Shown here one piece after another: positions 6,776 through 13,553 of a stretch of 13,553 bases of DNA. Source of the DNA: Glaciecola sp. UBA983 (lineage in GTDB: Bacteria; Pseudomonadota; Gammaproteobacteria; Enterobacterales; Alteromonadaceae); NCBI GenBank assembly GCA_002292215.1, contig DBBN01000055.1, positions 1-13,553 of the forward strand, read 5' to 3'. The translations under genes and the position numbers were made by a program. Under the pieces are notes generated by a model. That model searched no databases, was not told the origin of the DNA, and saw nothing but the letters and a program-made list of their open reading frames with translations. Positions within the stretch are counted from its first letter, which is position 1. Each line of letters starts with the position of its first letter.

Positions 6776-6795
6776 ACGGAGGCAAAGGCCTCCGT
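6776..6795 (-). terminator. Hairpin between infB and rbfA, possible partial terminator
   Basis: ACGGAGGC (6776-6783) and GCCTCCGT (6788-6795) form a perfect 8-bp GC-rich stem with a 4-nt loop, 25 nt past the infB stop. On the minus strand it is followed by TTTCGTTTATATAG, a weak T tract. It may weaken transcription into rbfA-truB or protect the 3' end of an infB-containing mRNA after processing. Confidence 0.5.
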
Positions 6796-6820
6796 CTTAA
6801 CTAATTGTTATAACGGTTAA

Positions 6821-9421
6821 TTAAAGTTCACGCGCCACTTCAACGATTTCAAATACTTCGATTTGATCGCCTACTTTAACATCATTGTAGTTCTTAACGC
6901 CGATACCACATTCGATACCTTTCTTCACGTCTTGAACATCATCTTTAAAGCGACGTAGTGATTCAAGCTCACCTTCGTAAATGACAATATTATCACGTAA
7001 TACACGGATTGGGTTACTACGTTTAATGACACCTTCAGTGACCATACAACCTGCAATTGCACCAATCTTCGGCGATTTAAACACATCACGTACTTGAGCT
7101 AAACCAATGATTTCTTGTCTAAATTCAGGGGCAAGCATACCGCTCATCGCTGCTTTGACTTCATCAATCAGGCTATAGATAACAGAGTAATAGCGTAAAT
7201 CAATTTCTTCAGCTTCGATAATACGACGCGCAGTTGCATCAGCACGAACATTAAAACCAACGATGATGGCACTTGATGCTGCCGCTAGTGACGCATCAGT
7301 TTCGGTAATACCACCAACACCTGAGCCAACAATATTCACTTTTACTTCGTCTGTCGATAAGTTTGTTAGTGAATCAGCAATCGCTTCAATCGAACCTTGT
7401 ACGTCAGCTTTAAGTACCACGTTAAGTTCAGATACATCACCCGCTTCCATGTTCGCAAACATGTTTTCGAGTTTCGCTTTTTGCTGTTTAGCTAGTTTAA
7501 CTTCACGCTGTTTGATTGAACGCTTAGAAGCAACTTCACGTGCTTTACGCTCGTCGTTAACTACTAATGCATCTTCGCCAGCAACAGGAACACCCGATAA
7601 ACCTAATACTTCAACCGGGGTAGATGGGCCAGCAAATTTAACATCATTGCCGTTTTCATCGCGCATAGCACGAACACGTCCGTATTCAAGACCACATAAT
7701 AAAATATCACCAAGCTTTAATTCACCTTCTTGGATCAATACAGAAGCAACCGGACCACGACCTTTATCAAGACGCGATTCGATGACTAGACCACGACCAG
7801 GACCGGTAGGTACTGCACGGAAATCTAACATTTCAGCTTGTAAGTTAATCGCTTCGAGTAATGAATCGATTCCCATACCTGTCTTAGCAGAGACATTGAC
7901 GAATTGATGCTCACCGCCCCACTCTTCTGAAATAACTTCAATTTGAGATAACTCAGTCTTAACGCGATCAAGATCAGCAGATTCTTTATCCATCTTATTC
8001 ACAGCAACAATCAAAGGTACACCAGCCGCTTTAGCATGCTGAACCGCTTCTTTAGTTTGTGGCATGACACCATCATCTGCTGCTACTACAAGGATAACGA
8101 TATCGGTAGCCGTTGCTCCACGAGCACGCATTGCAGTAAAGGCAGCGTGCCCAGGGGTATCTAAAAAGGTAATTTTACCGTTATCAGTTTCAACTGAGTA
8201 AGCACCAATGTGCTGAGTAATACCGCCGGCTTCACCATCTGCAACCTTTGCACGACGAATGTAATCAAGTAATGACGTTTTACCATGGTCAACGTGACCC
8301 ATGATAGTGACTACAGGGGCACGAGGTGTTTTAACACCACCAGTTGCATCTGCAATTAATTCATCTTCAAGCGCATTGTCATTGACTAACTCATATTTAT
8401 GACCCATTTCATCAACCACTAATACCGCAGTATCTTGGTCAAGAATTTGGTTAATCGTCGCCATCTCACCCATTTTCATCATGGTTTTAATAACTTCGTT
8501 GGCTTTAATTGCTAACTTGCTGGCTAATTCACCAACAGTGATCGTTTCGCCAAGTTTAACAATGCGTTCAACAGGAGCTGCAGGTTTATTAAAACCTTGT
8601 TTGAGGTTTTCACCCGCTTTTTTCTTCTTACGACGACGCGAACCACGTTCGACTTTTAAATCAGCATCATCTTCAGCTTGTTGCGCATAACGGTTTGAAT
8701 GCACATGCACTTCTTCTGCTTCTTGTGCTTTACGACGTTCTTCTTCTTCTTTCCAACGACGTTCATTTTCTTCAGCTAATTTACGAGCTTCATCAGCCGC
8801 TTTTTTCGCATCTTCTTCAAGCTTGCGTTGCGTCTCGTCTTCTTGTTGTTTACGTAATTTTTCAGCGTCTTTACGAGTTTGTTCTTGAGCGGCCTTTTCT
8901 TCTGCCGTCATTTGCGGTTCATTTTTCTTACGCTCTTCCGCATCTTTTTTCGCTTTTTCAGCACGGGCAATTTGCTCGGCTTCTGCTTGTTTACGTGCTT
9001 CTGCAGCTAAACGTACTTTTTCTTCAGCAGCTAACTTTGCCGCTTCTGCTGCTTGTTGCTCTGCTTCAAGCTTAGCTTGTTCGGCAGCTTGGCGCGCTAA
9101 TTCTTCAGCCGCTATTTTTGCTTCATCTTCTGGTGAACGCTTAACAAAAGTACGTTTTTTACGTACTTCAACTTTAACATTTTTCGATTTACCTACCGAT
9201 AATGTACTTGTCGTTTTACGTGTCAACGTCATTTTAGTTGGCGTGACATTACCATCACTGCCATGTGACTTTGCTAAATGATCAAGCAATTGCTTTTTTT
9301 CAACTTCAGTGACTTTATCACCAATTTTTTTAGTTAAGCCAGCGTCTTTAAACTGTTGAACTAAGCGATCAACGTTGGTGCCTATATCACCCGCGAGCTT
9401 TTCTATGGAAACTTCAGACAT
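6821..9421 (-). CDS. infB: Translation initiation factor IF-2
   Basis: The 866-aa IF2 is the GTPase that brings fMet-tRNA to the 30S P site and promotes subunit joining. An N-terminal IF2_N module (residues 1-50, [20 protein letters not shown]) is followed by a long charged Ala/Glu/Lys/Arg-rich coiled coil (about 97-240). A basic linker (SRRRKKKK at 261-268) and a second IF2_N-like segment (about 286-345) come next. The G domain holds GHVDHGKT (375-382), DTPGH (421-425), NKMD (475-478) and SAK (511-513), followed by the beta-barrel and the C-terminal fMet-tRNA-binding domain. I chose the ATG at 9421 because the family starts with this sequence and an excellent AGGAGAGGG precedes it. An ATG 45 nt upstream (9466) would overlap nusA and add 15 non-homologous residues. 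Internal starts producing a short IF2 form are known in E. coli; no strong ribosome site for one was seen here. The gap from the nusA stop is 26 nt. Confidence 0.98.
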   Translation of the reverse strand: MSEVSIEKLAGDIGTNVDRLVQQFKDAGLTKKIGDKVTEVEKKQLLDHLAKSHGSDGNVTPTKMTLTRKTTSTLSVGKSKNVKVEVRKKRTFVKRSPEDEAKIAAEELARQAAEQAKLEAEQQAAEAAKLAAEEKVRLAAEARKQAEAEQIARAEKAKKDAEERKKNEPQMTAEEKAAQEQTRKDAEKLRKQQEDETQRKLEEDAKKAADEARKLAEENERRWKEEEERRKAQEAEEVHVHSNRYAQQAEDDADLKVERGSRRRKKKKAGENLKQGFNKPAAPVERIVKLGETITVGELASKLAIKANEVIKTMMKMGEMATINQILDQDTAVLVVDEMGHKYELVNDNALEDELIADATGGVKTPRAPVVTIMGHVDHGKTSLLDYIRRAKVADGEAGGITQHIGAYSVETDNGKITFLDTPGHAAFTAMRARGATATDIVILVVAADDGVMPQTKEAVQHAKAAGVPLIVAVNKMDKESADLDRVKTELSQIEVISEEWGGEHQFVNVSAKTGMGIDSLLEAINLQAEMLDFRAVPTGPGRGLVIESRLDKGRGPVASVLIQEGELKLGDILLCGLEYGRVRAMRDENGNDVKFAGPSTPVEVLGLSGVPVAGEDALVVNDERKAREVASKRSIKQREVKLAKQQKAKLENMFANMEAGDVSELNVVLKADVQGSIEAIADSLTNLSTDEVKVNIVGSGVGGITETDASLAAASSAIIVGFNVRADATARRIIEAEEIDLRYYSVIYSLIDEVKAAMSGMLAPEFRQEIIGLAQVRDVFKSPKIGAIAGCMVTEGVIKRSNPIRVLRDNIVIYEGELESLRRFKDDVQDVKKGIECGIGVKNYNDVKVGDQIEVFEIVEVAREL

Positions 9422-9447
9422 TACCCTCTCCTCTATGTCGACCGTGA

Positions 9448-10932
9448 TTACTCTTCGTTGAACCACTTAATATTACGTGCAGCCATAATAAATTCACCTG
9501 CGCTTTTCTCATCAAGCCCTTCAATATCACAAATCTCATCGGTACCTTGTTCGGCTAACTCTTCTAAATCAGTTACGCCTTGTTTAGCTAACGCGACCGC
9601 AATTTCAAGGGTCATGCCAGCAAGATTTAACAACTCTTCTTTTGGCTCTAATGATTCCTCATTGGCCAACGCTTTGGTGGTTAGATACGCACGAGCACGG
9701 TTACGCAGCTCTTCGATAATATCTTCATCTAACCCTTCTATTTCTAGCAGTTCACTTACCGGAACATAGGCAATTTCCTCTAATGAGGTAAAGCCTTCAT
9801 CCGCTAATACGCCAGCAAATTCTTCATCAATTTCTAATCCTGCAACAAACACATCAATGACTTGAGAACTTTCATCTTTCTGTTTTTTCTCTAAATCTGC
9901 AACGGTCATGACATTGAGTTCCCAACCAGTCAACTGGCTAGCTAAACGCACGTTTTGACCAGATTTGCCGATTGCTTGTGCTAGATTCTCTGGTTCAACA
10001 GCAACATCCATCGTCATGGTGTCTTCATCAGCAACAATGCGGGCAACTTCTGCTGGTGCCATTGCATTGATAACAAATTGTGGTGCTTCTTCATCCCACA
10101 ATACGATATCAACTCGCTCACCGCCTAATTCACTTGAAACAGCTTGAACACGAGAACCACGCATACCAACACAAGCGCCAATTGGGTCTAAGCGTTTGTC
10201 ATTGGTTTTAACCGCTATTTTAGCACGTGAACCTGGATCACGAGCCGCAGCTTTAATTTCTAATGTTTCTTCCGCAATTTCTGGTACTTCTAAACGGAAC
10301 AATTCAACAATCATGTCAGGGTGGCTACGCGAAATAAATAATTGCGCACCTTTTGCTTCTGGACGTATGACATATAGTAGACCACGAACACGATCACCTG
10401 GACGGAAATTTTCACGTGGTAACATATCATCACGGTAAATAACGCCTTCAGCATTGTTACCTAAGTCGATAAGGATGTTATCGCGATTTACTTTTTTAAC
10501 CGTACCCGTCACTAACTCACCAACACGATCTTCATATTCGGCAATCATTTGTTCACGTTCAGCTTCACGAACTTTTTGGAAAATAACTTGTTTCGCTGTT
10601 TGTGTCGTAATACGGTCAAATTTAATTGATTCGATTTGTTCTTCAACAAAATCACCTAGCTGAATGTCAGGCTCATCAATTTGTGCGGCTGAAATAGTCA
10701 TCTCTGCGTATGGGTTTTCTTGTTCTTGGTCATCAGCAATAACTAACCATTGACGAAATGTATCAAAATCGCCTGTTGTGCGGTCAATAGCTACACGCAC
10801 TTCAATATCGCCTTGATTTTTCTTTTTGGTGGCAGTAGATATTGCTATTTCAAGGGCTTCAAAGATTTTTTCTTTGGGTACTTGTTTTTCATTTGAAACC
10901 GCTTCGGCAACTAATAAGATCTCTTTACTCAT
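9448..10932 (-). CDS. nusA: Transcription termination/antitermination factor NusA
   Basis: The 494-aa protein matches E. coli NusA (495 aa) along its whole length. The N-terminal RNA-polymerase-binding domain starts [16 protein letters not shown] (1 to about 125). An S1 domain (about 135-200) contains [20 protein letters not shown]. Tandem KH domains (about 200-345) include the KH-type segment [20 protein letters not shown] and the [20 protein letters not shown] segment. Two acidic repeats (AR1 and AR2, about 365-494) end in [13 protein letters not shown]. Carrying both acidic repeats is typical of gammaproteobacteria, where AR2 contacts the alpha-CTD. NusA promotes pausing and hairpin termination, and takes part in rRNA and lambda-N-type antitermination. 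The start lies 26 nt after the rimP stop. Autoregulation through the upstream hairpins is plausible, as in E. coli. Confidence 0.98.
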   Translation of the reverse strand: MSKEILLVAEAVSNEKQVPKEKIFEALEIAISTATKKKNQGDIEVRVAIDRTTGDFDTFRQWLVIADDQEQENPYAEMTISAAQIDEPDIQLGDFVEEQIESIKFDRITTQTAKQVIFQKVREAEREQMIAEYEDRVGELVTGTVKKVNRDNILIDLGNNAEGVIYRDDMLPRENFRPGDRVRGLLYVIRPEAKGAQLFISRSHPDMIVELFRLEVPEIAEETLEIKAAARDPGSRAKIAVKTNDKRLDPIGACVGMRGSRVQAVSSELGGERVDIVLWDEEAPQFVINAMAPAEVARIVADEDTMTMDVAVEPENLAQAIGKSGQNVRLASQLTGWELNVMTVADLEKKQKDESSQVIDVFVAGLEIDEEFAGVLADEGFTSLEEIAYVPVSELLEIEGLDEDIIEELRNRARAYLTTKALANEESLEPKEELLNLAGMTLEIAVALAKQGVTDLEELAEQGTDEICDIEGLDEKSAGEFIMAARNIKWFNEE

Positions 10933-10958
10933 GATACTCTATTCCTATTTTGATGAAC

Positions 10959-11417
10959 CTAGTCAAAGACCGGGACAAGATTACCTTTTTCAATATTCAT
11001 TACAGCCAACGTATAAGATTGACCATCAACTTCAACCACAATGTTATCATTATCACATGATACCAAGGTGCCCTTAAAATTTCTTCTATCATTTAATGGC
11101 ATACGTAAACGCACTGCCACGACTTCACCAACGATAGCTGCATAATGTGCCGCTTTAAATAATGGACGATCCATACCGGGAGAAGAGACTTCTAAATTAT
11201 ATTCGGTATTAATTGGATCTTCTACATCCAATATTGCGCTGGCTTGCTGTGATACATCTGCGCAATTTTCAACACTGATACCTTCAGGGTGATCAATGAA
11301 TAAACGCAAGGTAGAATGCTTACCGGCTCTAACAAATTCTACACCTACCATTTCAAATCCTAATGATTCGGCTGCTGGTGTAAGCATTTGAGTTAATTTT
11401 TGTTCAATTTGTGACAA
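10959..11417 (-). CDS. rimP: Ribosome maturation factor RimP (TTG start)
   Basis: RimP assists early 30S assembly. LTPAAESLGFEMVGVEFVR, the family core phrases DVSQQASAILDVEDPI and YNLEVSSPGMDRPLF, and the ending NIEKGNLVPVF match E. coli RimP nearly end to end. The chosen start is TTG at 11415-11417, giving 152 aa against 150 in E. coli. Homology begins there (MSQIEQKLTQML), and GGAG sits 7 nt upstream (complement of 11425-11428). The only in-frame ATG upstream (11447) lies inside a terminator-like hairpin, has no ribosome site, and would add the foreign-looking MLFFYLWSRV. It is the first protein gene of the operon, after the initiator tRNA. A rare TTG start together with two upstream hairpins suggests its expression is kept low. 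Confidence 0.95.
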   Translation of the reverse strand: MSQIEQKLTQMLTPAAESLGFEMVGVEFVRAGKHSTLRLFIDHPEGISVENCADVSQQASAILDVEDPINTEYNLEVSSPGMDRPLFKAAHYAAIVGEVVAVRLRMPLNDRRNFKGTLVSCDNDNIVVEVDGQSYTLAVMNIEKGNLVPVFD

Positions 11418-11437
11418 AACACGACTCCATAAATAAA

Positions 11438-11459
11438 AAAAGAGCATTAAAGCCCTTTT
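11438..11459 (-). terminator. Second terminator-like hairpin just upstream of rimP
   Basis: On the minus strand AAAAGGGC (11459-11452) pairs with GCTCTTTT (11445-11438), with one G-T wobble, around a 6-nt loop, and runs into TTT, A, TTTA. The stem is AT-rich and weaker than the tRNA-proximal one. It lies 10 nt before the rimP ribosome site. Confidence 0.5.
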
Positions 11460-11476
11460 AAGTATCGCGAAAACGA

Positions 11477-11505
11477 AAAAAGCCCCTTACAAGCAGGGGC
11501 TTTTT
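11477..11505. terminator. Strong hairpin terminator after the initiator tRNA
   Basis: AAAAAGCCCCT (11477-11487) and AGGGGCTTTTT (11495-11505) form an 11-bp stem with a 7-nt loop. On the minus strand it lies about 70 nt after the tRNA 3' end and ends in a T run. Most transcripts starting at the tRNA promoter should stop here. The rest of the operon needs readthrough, since no separate promoter was found before rimP. Confidence 0.88.
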
Positions 11506-11573
11506 ATATTGTTGGACCCTAGTCCACTATACTTTCAATTGCACCTATGCTCAACGAGCATTTTACAAAAAAG

Positions 11574-11650
<77 letters not shown>

Positions 11651-11701
11651 CTTGAAACTGGTTTGTTTGGGGAAGTTTGTTTCCCCTCTCAAGTGGTGCG
11701 T

Positions 11702-11729
11702 ATTATACATAGCCCTGAGATGCGTGCAA
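11702..11729 (-). promoter_or_regulatory. Promoter of the tRNA-fMet/rimP-nusA-infB operon
   Basis: On the minus strand TTGCAC (11724-11729), a 16-nt spacer and TATAAT (11702-11707) form a near-consensus sigma-70 promoter. ACGCACC follows the -10 box and resembles the GC-rich discriminator of stringently controlled stable-RNA promoters. A small hairpin (11669-11674 with 11681-11686) lies in the leader between promoter and tRNA and may serve in 5' processing. Confidence 0.8.
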
Positions 11730-11783
11730 CCCATATTTGCAATTAAATTTATAATAAATACCACCTGGCTATTTAACCAACGA

Positions 11784-12086
11784 TTACTTAAACATTTCCA
11801 TCTTATTTGCTAGTTTTATGTCCAACTCACTAATCCCACCTACGTCATGAGTCATTAATTTCACGTCAACTTTATCGTATATGTTCGCCCATTCAGGATG
11901 ATGATTCATTTTTTCTGCCCAAATCGCCATTTGTGACATCCAACCAAATGCTCGAATGAAGGATTTAAATAAAAAAGTCTTCGTTATTTTGCCATCTTGC
12001 AATTTCCATTGTTCATTTTCTGGTAACGAAGCGTTTAATTCCAGAAGAGCTGATTCAATTTGGGCTTGGGTTAATTTCTTAATCAT
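11784..12086 (-). CDS. phhB: 4a-hydroxytetrahydrobiopterin (pterin-4a-carbinolamine) dehydratase, PhhB type
   Basis: This 100-aa protein belongs to the PCD/DCoH family, which dehydrates 4a-hydroxytetrahydropterin so the cofactor can be recycled after aromatic amino acid hydroxylation. EKMNHHPEW (58-66) followed by [13 protein letters not shown] (77-89) is the family signature. H62, H63 and H80 are the catalytic histidines, and W27 and W66 are also at typical places. The length equals the family norm. No phenylalanine hydroxylase gene (phhA) is adjacent, so it either serves a distant phhA or acts on molybdopterin-type pterins, as some lone PCD proteins are proposed to do. No clear ribosome site precedes the ATG. 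It lies upstream of the tRNA promoter on the same strand and diverges from the LysR gene. No terminator was seen between it and the tRNA promoter. Confidence 0.93.
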   Translation of the reverse strand: MIKKLTQAQIESALLELNASLPENEQWKLQDGKITKTFLFKSFIRAFGWMSQMAIWAEKMNHHPEWANIYDKVDVKLMTHDVGGISELDIKLANKMEMFK

Positions 12087-12198
12087 TAGTTTTGTTCTTA
12101 CATTATTTTGTCTTCAGTCTTTATTATTAACTACTTCTGACTCGAACAGATCACGTTTTGTTATCATTTTATTAAATAATAGACATTTTCGTTAATAG

Positions 12199-12217
12199 CT
12201 ATTAGTATTTGTTATAG
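12199..12217 (+). promoter_or_regulatory. LysR-type binding box (CTAT-N11-ATAG)
   Basis: CTAT (12199-12202) and ATAG (12214-12217) are separated by exactly 11 nt. This fits the T-N11-A rule with palindromic arms for LysR-type regulators. It lies 53-71 nt upstream of the LysR start and overlaps the -35 box of its promoter, as expected for autorepression. The divergent phhB start is about 113 nt on the other side, so phhB could also be under its control. Confidence 0.5.
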
Positions 12218-12237
12218 TTAAGTCCGTTATACATAAT
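12209..12237 (+). promoter_or_regulatory. Promoter of the LysR gene
   Basis: TTGTTA (12209-12214), a 17-nt spacer and CATAAT (12232-12237) form a reasonable sigma-70 promoter 34 nt upstream of the start codon. Its -35 box overlaps the right arm of the LTTR box. Confidence 0.5.
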
Positions 12238-12270
12238 CAAAACTAATAAAAAATCAACTAAGAGCCTTAT

Positions 12271-13173
12271 ATGAACTTACACCGTATTGATTTAAACCTG
12301 TTTGCTGTCTTTGATGCTATTTATACTGCGGGGAGTTTAACTAGGGCAGCGGATGTGCTGTGTATTACCCAACCAGCAGTCAGTAATTCACTGGCGCGCC
12401 TTCGTGACATGCTTAATGATCCTCTATTTGTCCGAACAGGACACAGCATGACACCGACACCTGTGGCTCAAAACATCATTGTTCCTGCTCGCGCTGCATT
12501 AGAGTTATTGCGAAAAAGCGTACAAGAAAGTCACACCTTTGATCCATTAATAGCTGAAAAACAATTTAATTTTGCTAGTCGTGACCTATTAGAGGTTAGT
12601 ATATTGCCGCGTTTACTGGCACATTTAGAAGATGGTTCGCCTAATATTACGTTGGCTAATTTTGAGATCTCACGCTCCAAAGTCGTTTCAGAAATGGCTA
12701 GTGGTAACTTAGACTTTTTTGCGGATGCCTCTACTTTCACAGATCCTCATTTGCATAAAACCTGCATTGCAACTGACAGATATGTTGTATTGGCACGTAA
12801 AAATCACCCTAAATTAAAAAATGGCTTAGATTTAGAGACTTTTTTGAACATGAATCATATTAATGTCACCTATCGACATGATGGTTCGAGTGCCGTTGAT
12901 GTTGTATTAGATAACTTAGGACACAAACGTTGTATCAAATTTCATTCACAACATTTTCTAACTGTACCGAGTGCGTTAGTCAAAACCGATATGGTCGCTT
13001 GTATGCCGTATCATCTTGCTAAACATTATGATTTGGCAATGTATGAAATGCCAATTGACATGCCTCCCATGGAGTATTTTTTATACTGGCACGTATCGAT
13101 GAATGAAGATCATGCTCACCGCTGGATGCGTGAACAAATTATGGAAGTCGCTAAAGCGTATCATCACGTATAA
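12271..13173 (+). CDS. LysR family transcriptional regulator
   Basis: The 300-aa protein is a standard LysR-type regulator. An N-terminal winged helix-turn-helix (residues 1 to about 63) reads MNLHRIDLNLFAVFDAIYTA and then SLTRAADVLCITQPAVSNSL, followed by LFVRTGHSMTPTPVAQ. A linker helix leads to an effector-binding domain of periplasmic-binding-protein fold (about 95-300). The phrase RIDLNLFAVFDAIY places it near the NodD/LeuO-like branch rather than the CysB or MetR branches. The effector is not predictable. AAGAG (12260-12264) lies 6 nt before the ATG. It is divergent from phhB and convergent with an acyl-CoA dehydrogenase gene. Control of either neighbour is possible but not shown; the LTTR box sits in the phhB-lysR gap, which favours autoregulation and perhaps phhB. 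Confidence 0.95.
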   Translation: MNLHRIDLNLFAVFDAIYTAGSLTRAADVLCITQPAVSNSLARLRDMLNDPLFVRTGHSMTPTPVAQNIIVPARAALELLRKSVQESHTFDPLIAEKQFNFASRDLLEVSILPRLLAHLEDGSPNITLANFEISRSKVVSEMASGNLDFFADASTFTDPHLHKTCIATDRYVVLARKNHPKLKNGLDLETFLNMNHINVTYRHDGSSAVDVVLDNLGHKRCIKFHSQHFLTVPSALVKTDMVACMPYHLAKHYDLAMYEMPIDMPPMEYFLYWHVSMNEDHAHRWMREQIMEVAKAYHHV

Positions 13174-13201
13174 CTAGTTATGTGTTGATTTAACTCGAAT
13201 A

Positions 13202-13228
13202 AAAAACCCAGCCTAGCGCTGGGTTTTT
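13202..13228. terminator. Bidirectional terminator between the LysR gene and the acyl-CoA dehydrogenase gene
   Basis: AAAAACCCAGC (13202-13212) and GCTGGGTTTTT (13218-13228) form a perfect 11-bp stem with a 5-nt loop. A and T runs on both sides serve the two convergent genes. Confidence 0.92.
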
Positions 13229-13267
13229 ACATTTATGATGATCTTTTAGTGTACAACCAACCTGTTA

Positions 13268-13553
13268 TTAACTTACGTTAAACAACGCCTCAGGCATACT
13301 CATTAAATTATCAGATCCCGAGCGAATAGAAGACACATGGGCTCTGGTACGCGTTAATATGCGGTCAAAGTAAAATTGGGCGGTATGCAATTTAGCCTGA
13401 TAAAATGCTTGATTTCCTTCCCCTGCATCAAGTTTTTGTTGAGCAACCACCGCCATCTGTAACCACATATAGCCAACAACTACATAACCAGAGTACATAA
13501 GATAATCAACCGATGCAGCACCAAGCTCATTGGGATTTTGTTGTGCTGATTTA
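13268..13553 (-). CDS. Acyl-CoA dehydrogenase, C-terminal end (runs off the right edge)
   Basis: The frame is open to the window edge, giving 94 visible residues that begin KSAQQNPNELGAASVDYLMY. The sequence GYVVVGYMWLQMAVVAQQKL and the ending HTAQFYFDRILTRTRAHVSS...MPEALFNVS match the extra C-terminal domain of the long (about 590-600 aa) acyl-CoA dehydrogenases found in proteobacteria. In these, FDRILTRTRAH is part of the terminal helices. Such enzymes perform the first, FAD-dependent step of fatty acid beta-oxidation. The active-site region lies outside the window, so substrate chain length cannot be judged. The ATG at 13498 is internal and not the start. Confidence 0.85.
   Translation of the reverse strand, partial: KSAQQNPNELGAASVDYLMYSGYVVVGYMWLQMAVVAQQKLDAGEGNQAFYQAKLHTAQFYFDRILTRTRAHVSSIRSGSDNLMSMPEALFNVS

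Noticed and set aside
7263..7907. 214-codon open frame on the plus strand
   Set aside because: It lies wholly antisense to the G-domain and following region of infB, is serine/threonine-rich as expected for a complement-strand shadow, and has no recognisable domain.
8695..9075. 126-codon leucine-rich open frame on the plus strand that looks membrane-like
   Set aside because: It is the complement of the Lys/Glu/Ala coiled-coil of IF2; such antisense frames are leucine-rich by construction.
9422..9466. Upstream ATG for infB
   Set aside because: It overlaps the end of nusA and adds 15 residues unlike IF2, whereas the ATG at 9421 has a near-perfect ribosome site and matches the family start.

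Overview
The window looks like chromosomal DNA of a moderately AT-rich gammaproteobacterium. The Alteromonadales (Shewanella, Moritella, Psychromonas or Colwellia type) are the best guess. The basis is the close match of NusA, IF2, RimP, RbfA, TruB and S15 to gammaproteobacterial proteins and the classical order initiator tRNA-rimP-nusA-infB-rbfA-truB. The genus cannot be fixed from the sequence alone.

Layout. Positions 1-1170 (+) hold the C-terminal part of a secreted-type beta-propeller protein of the choice-of-anchor I family, closed by a hairpin terminator. Positions 1409-3888 (+) hold a two-gene unit with a TAATG stop/start overlap: a PurD-like ATP-grasp ligase paralogue with altered ATP and substrate motifs, then an alanine-racemase-fold PLP enzyme. 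Positions 3889-4276 carry no intact gene, only a minus-strand fragment of a YhaV-type RNase toxin and a strong terminator. rpsO (minus, 4277-4546) has its own promoter. A small exported protein gene (+, 4783-5230) follows; it is broken by one frameshift in an 8-T run inside its signal peptide. A bidirectional terminator separates it from the end of truB.

Positions 5273-11729 (minus) form the translation/transcription operon, read from right to left: promoter, initiator tRNA-fMet, two tandem terminator-like hairpins, rimP (TTG start), nusA, infB, a hairpin, rbfA, truB. These genes work together in ribosome maturation (RimP, RbfA), translation initiation (tRNA-fMet, IF2), transcription elongation/antitermination (NusA) and tRNA modification (TruB). 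The usual continuation truB-rpsO-pnp is disturbed: foreign sequence lies on both sides of rpsO, and pnp is not next to it.

Positions 11784-12086 (minus) encode a pterin-4a-carbinolamine dehydratase (PhhB type). A divergent LysR regulator (12271-13173, +) has a good LTTR box overlapping its own promoter. It ends at a bidirectional terminator facing the C-terminal end of an acyl-CoA dehydrogenase (minus) that runs off the right edge.

The most interesting items are the ligase/racemase pair, which may make a D-amino-acid-containing small molecule or peptide, and the accessory debris around rpsO: the YhaV fragment on one side and the poly-T frameshifted exported protein on the other. The operon itself is ordinary except for details of starts and terminators.
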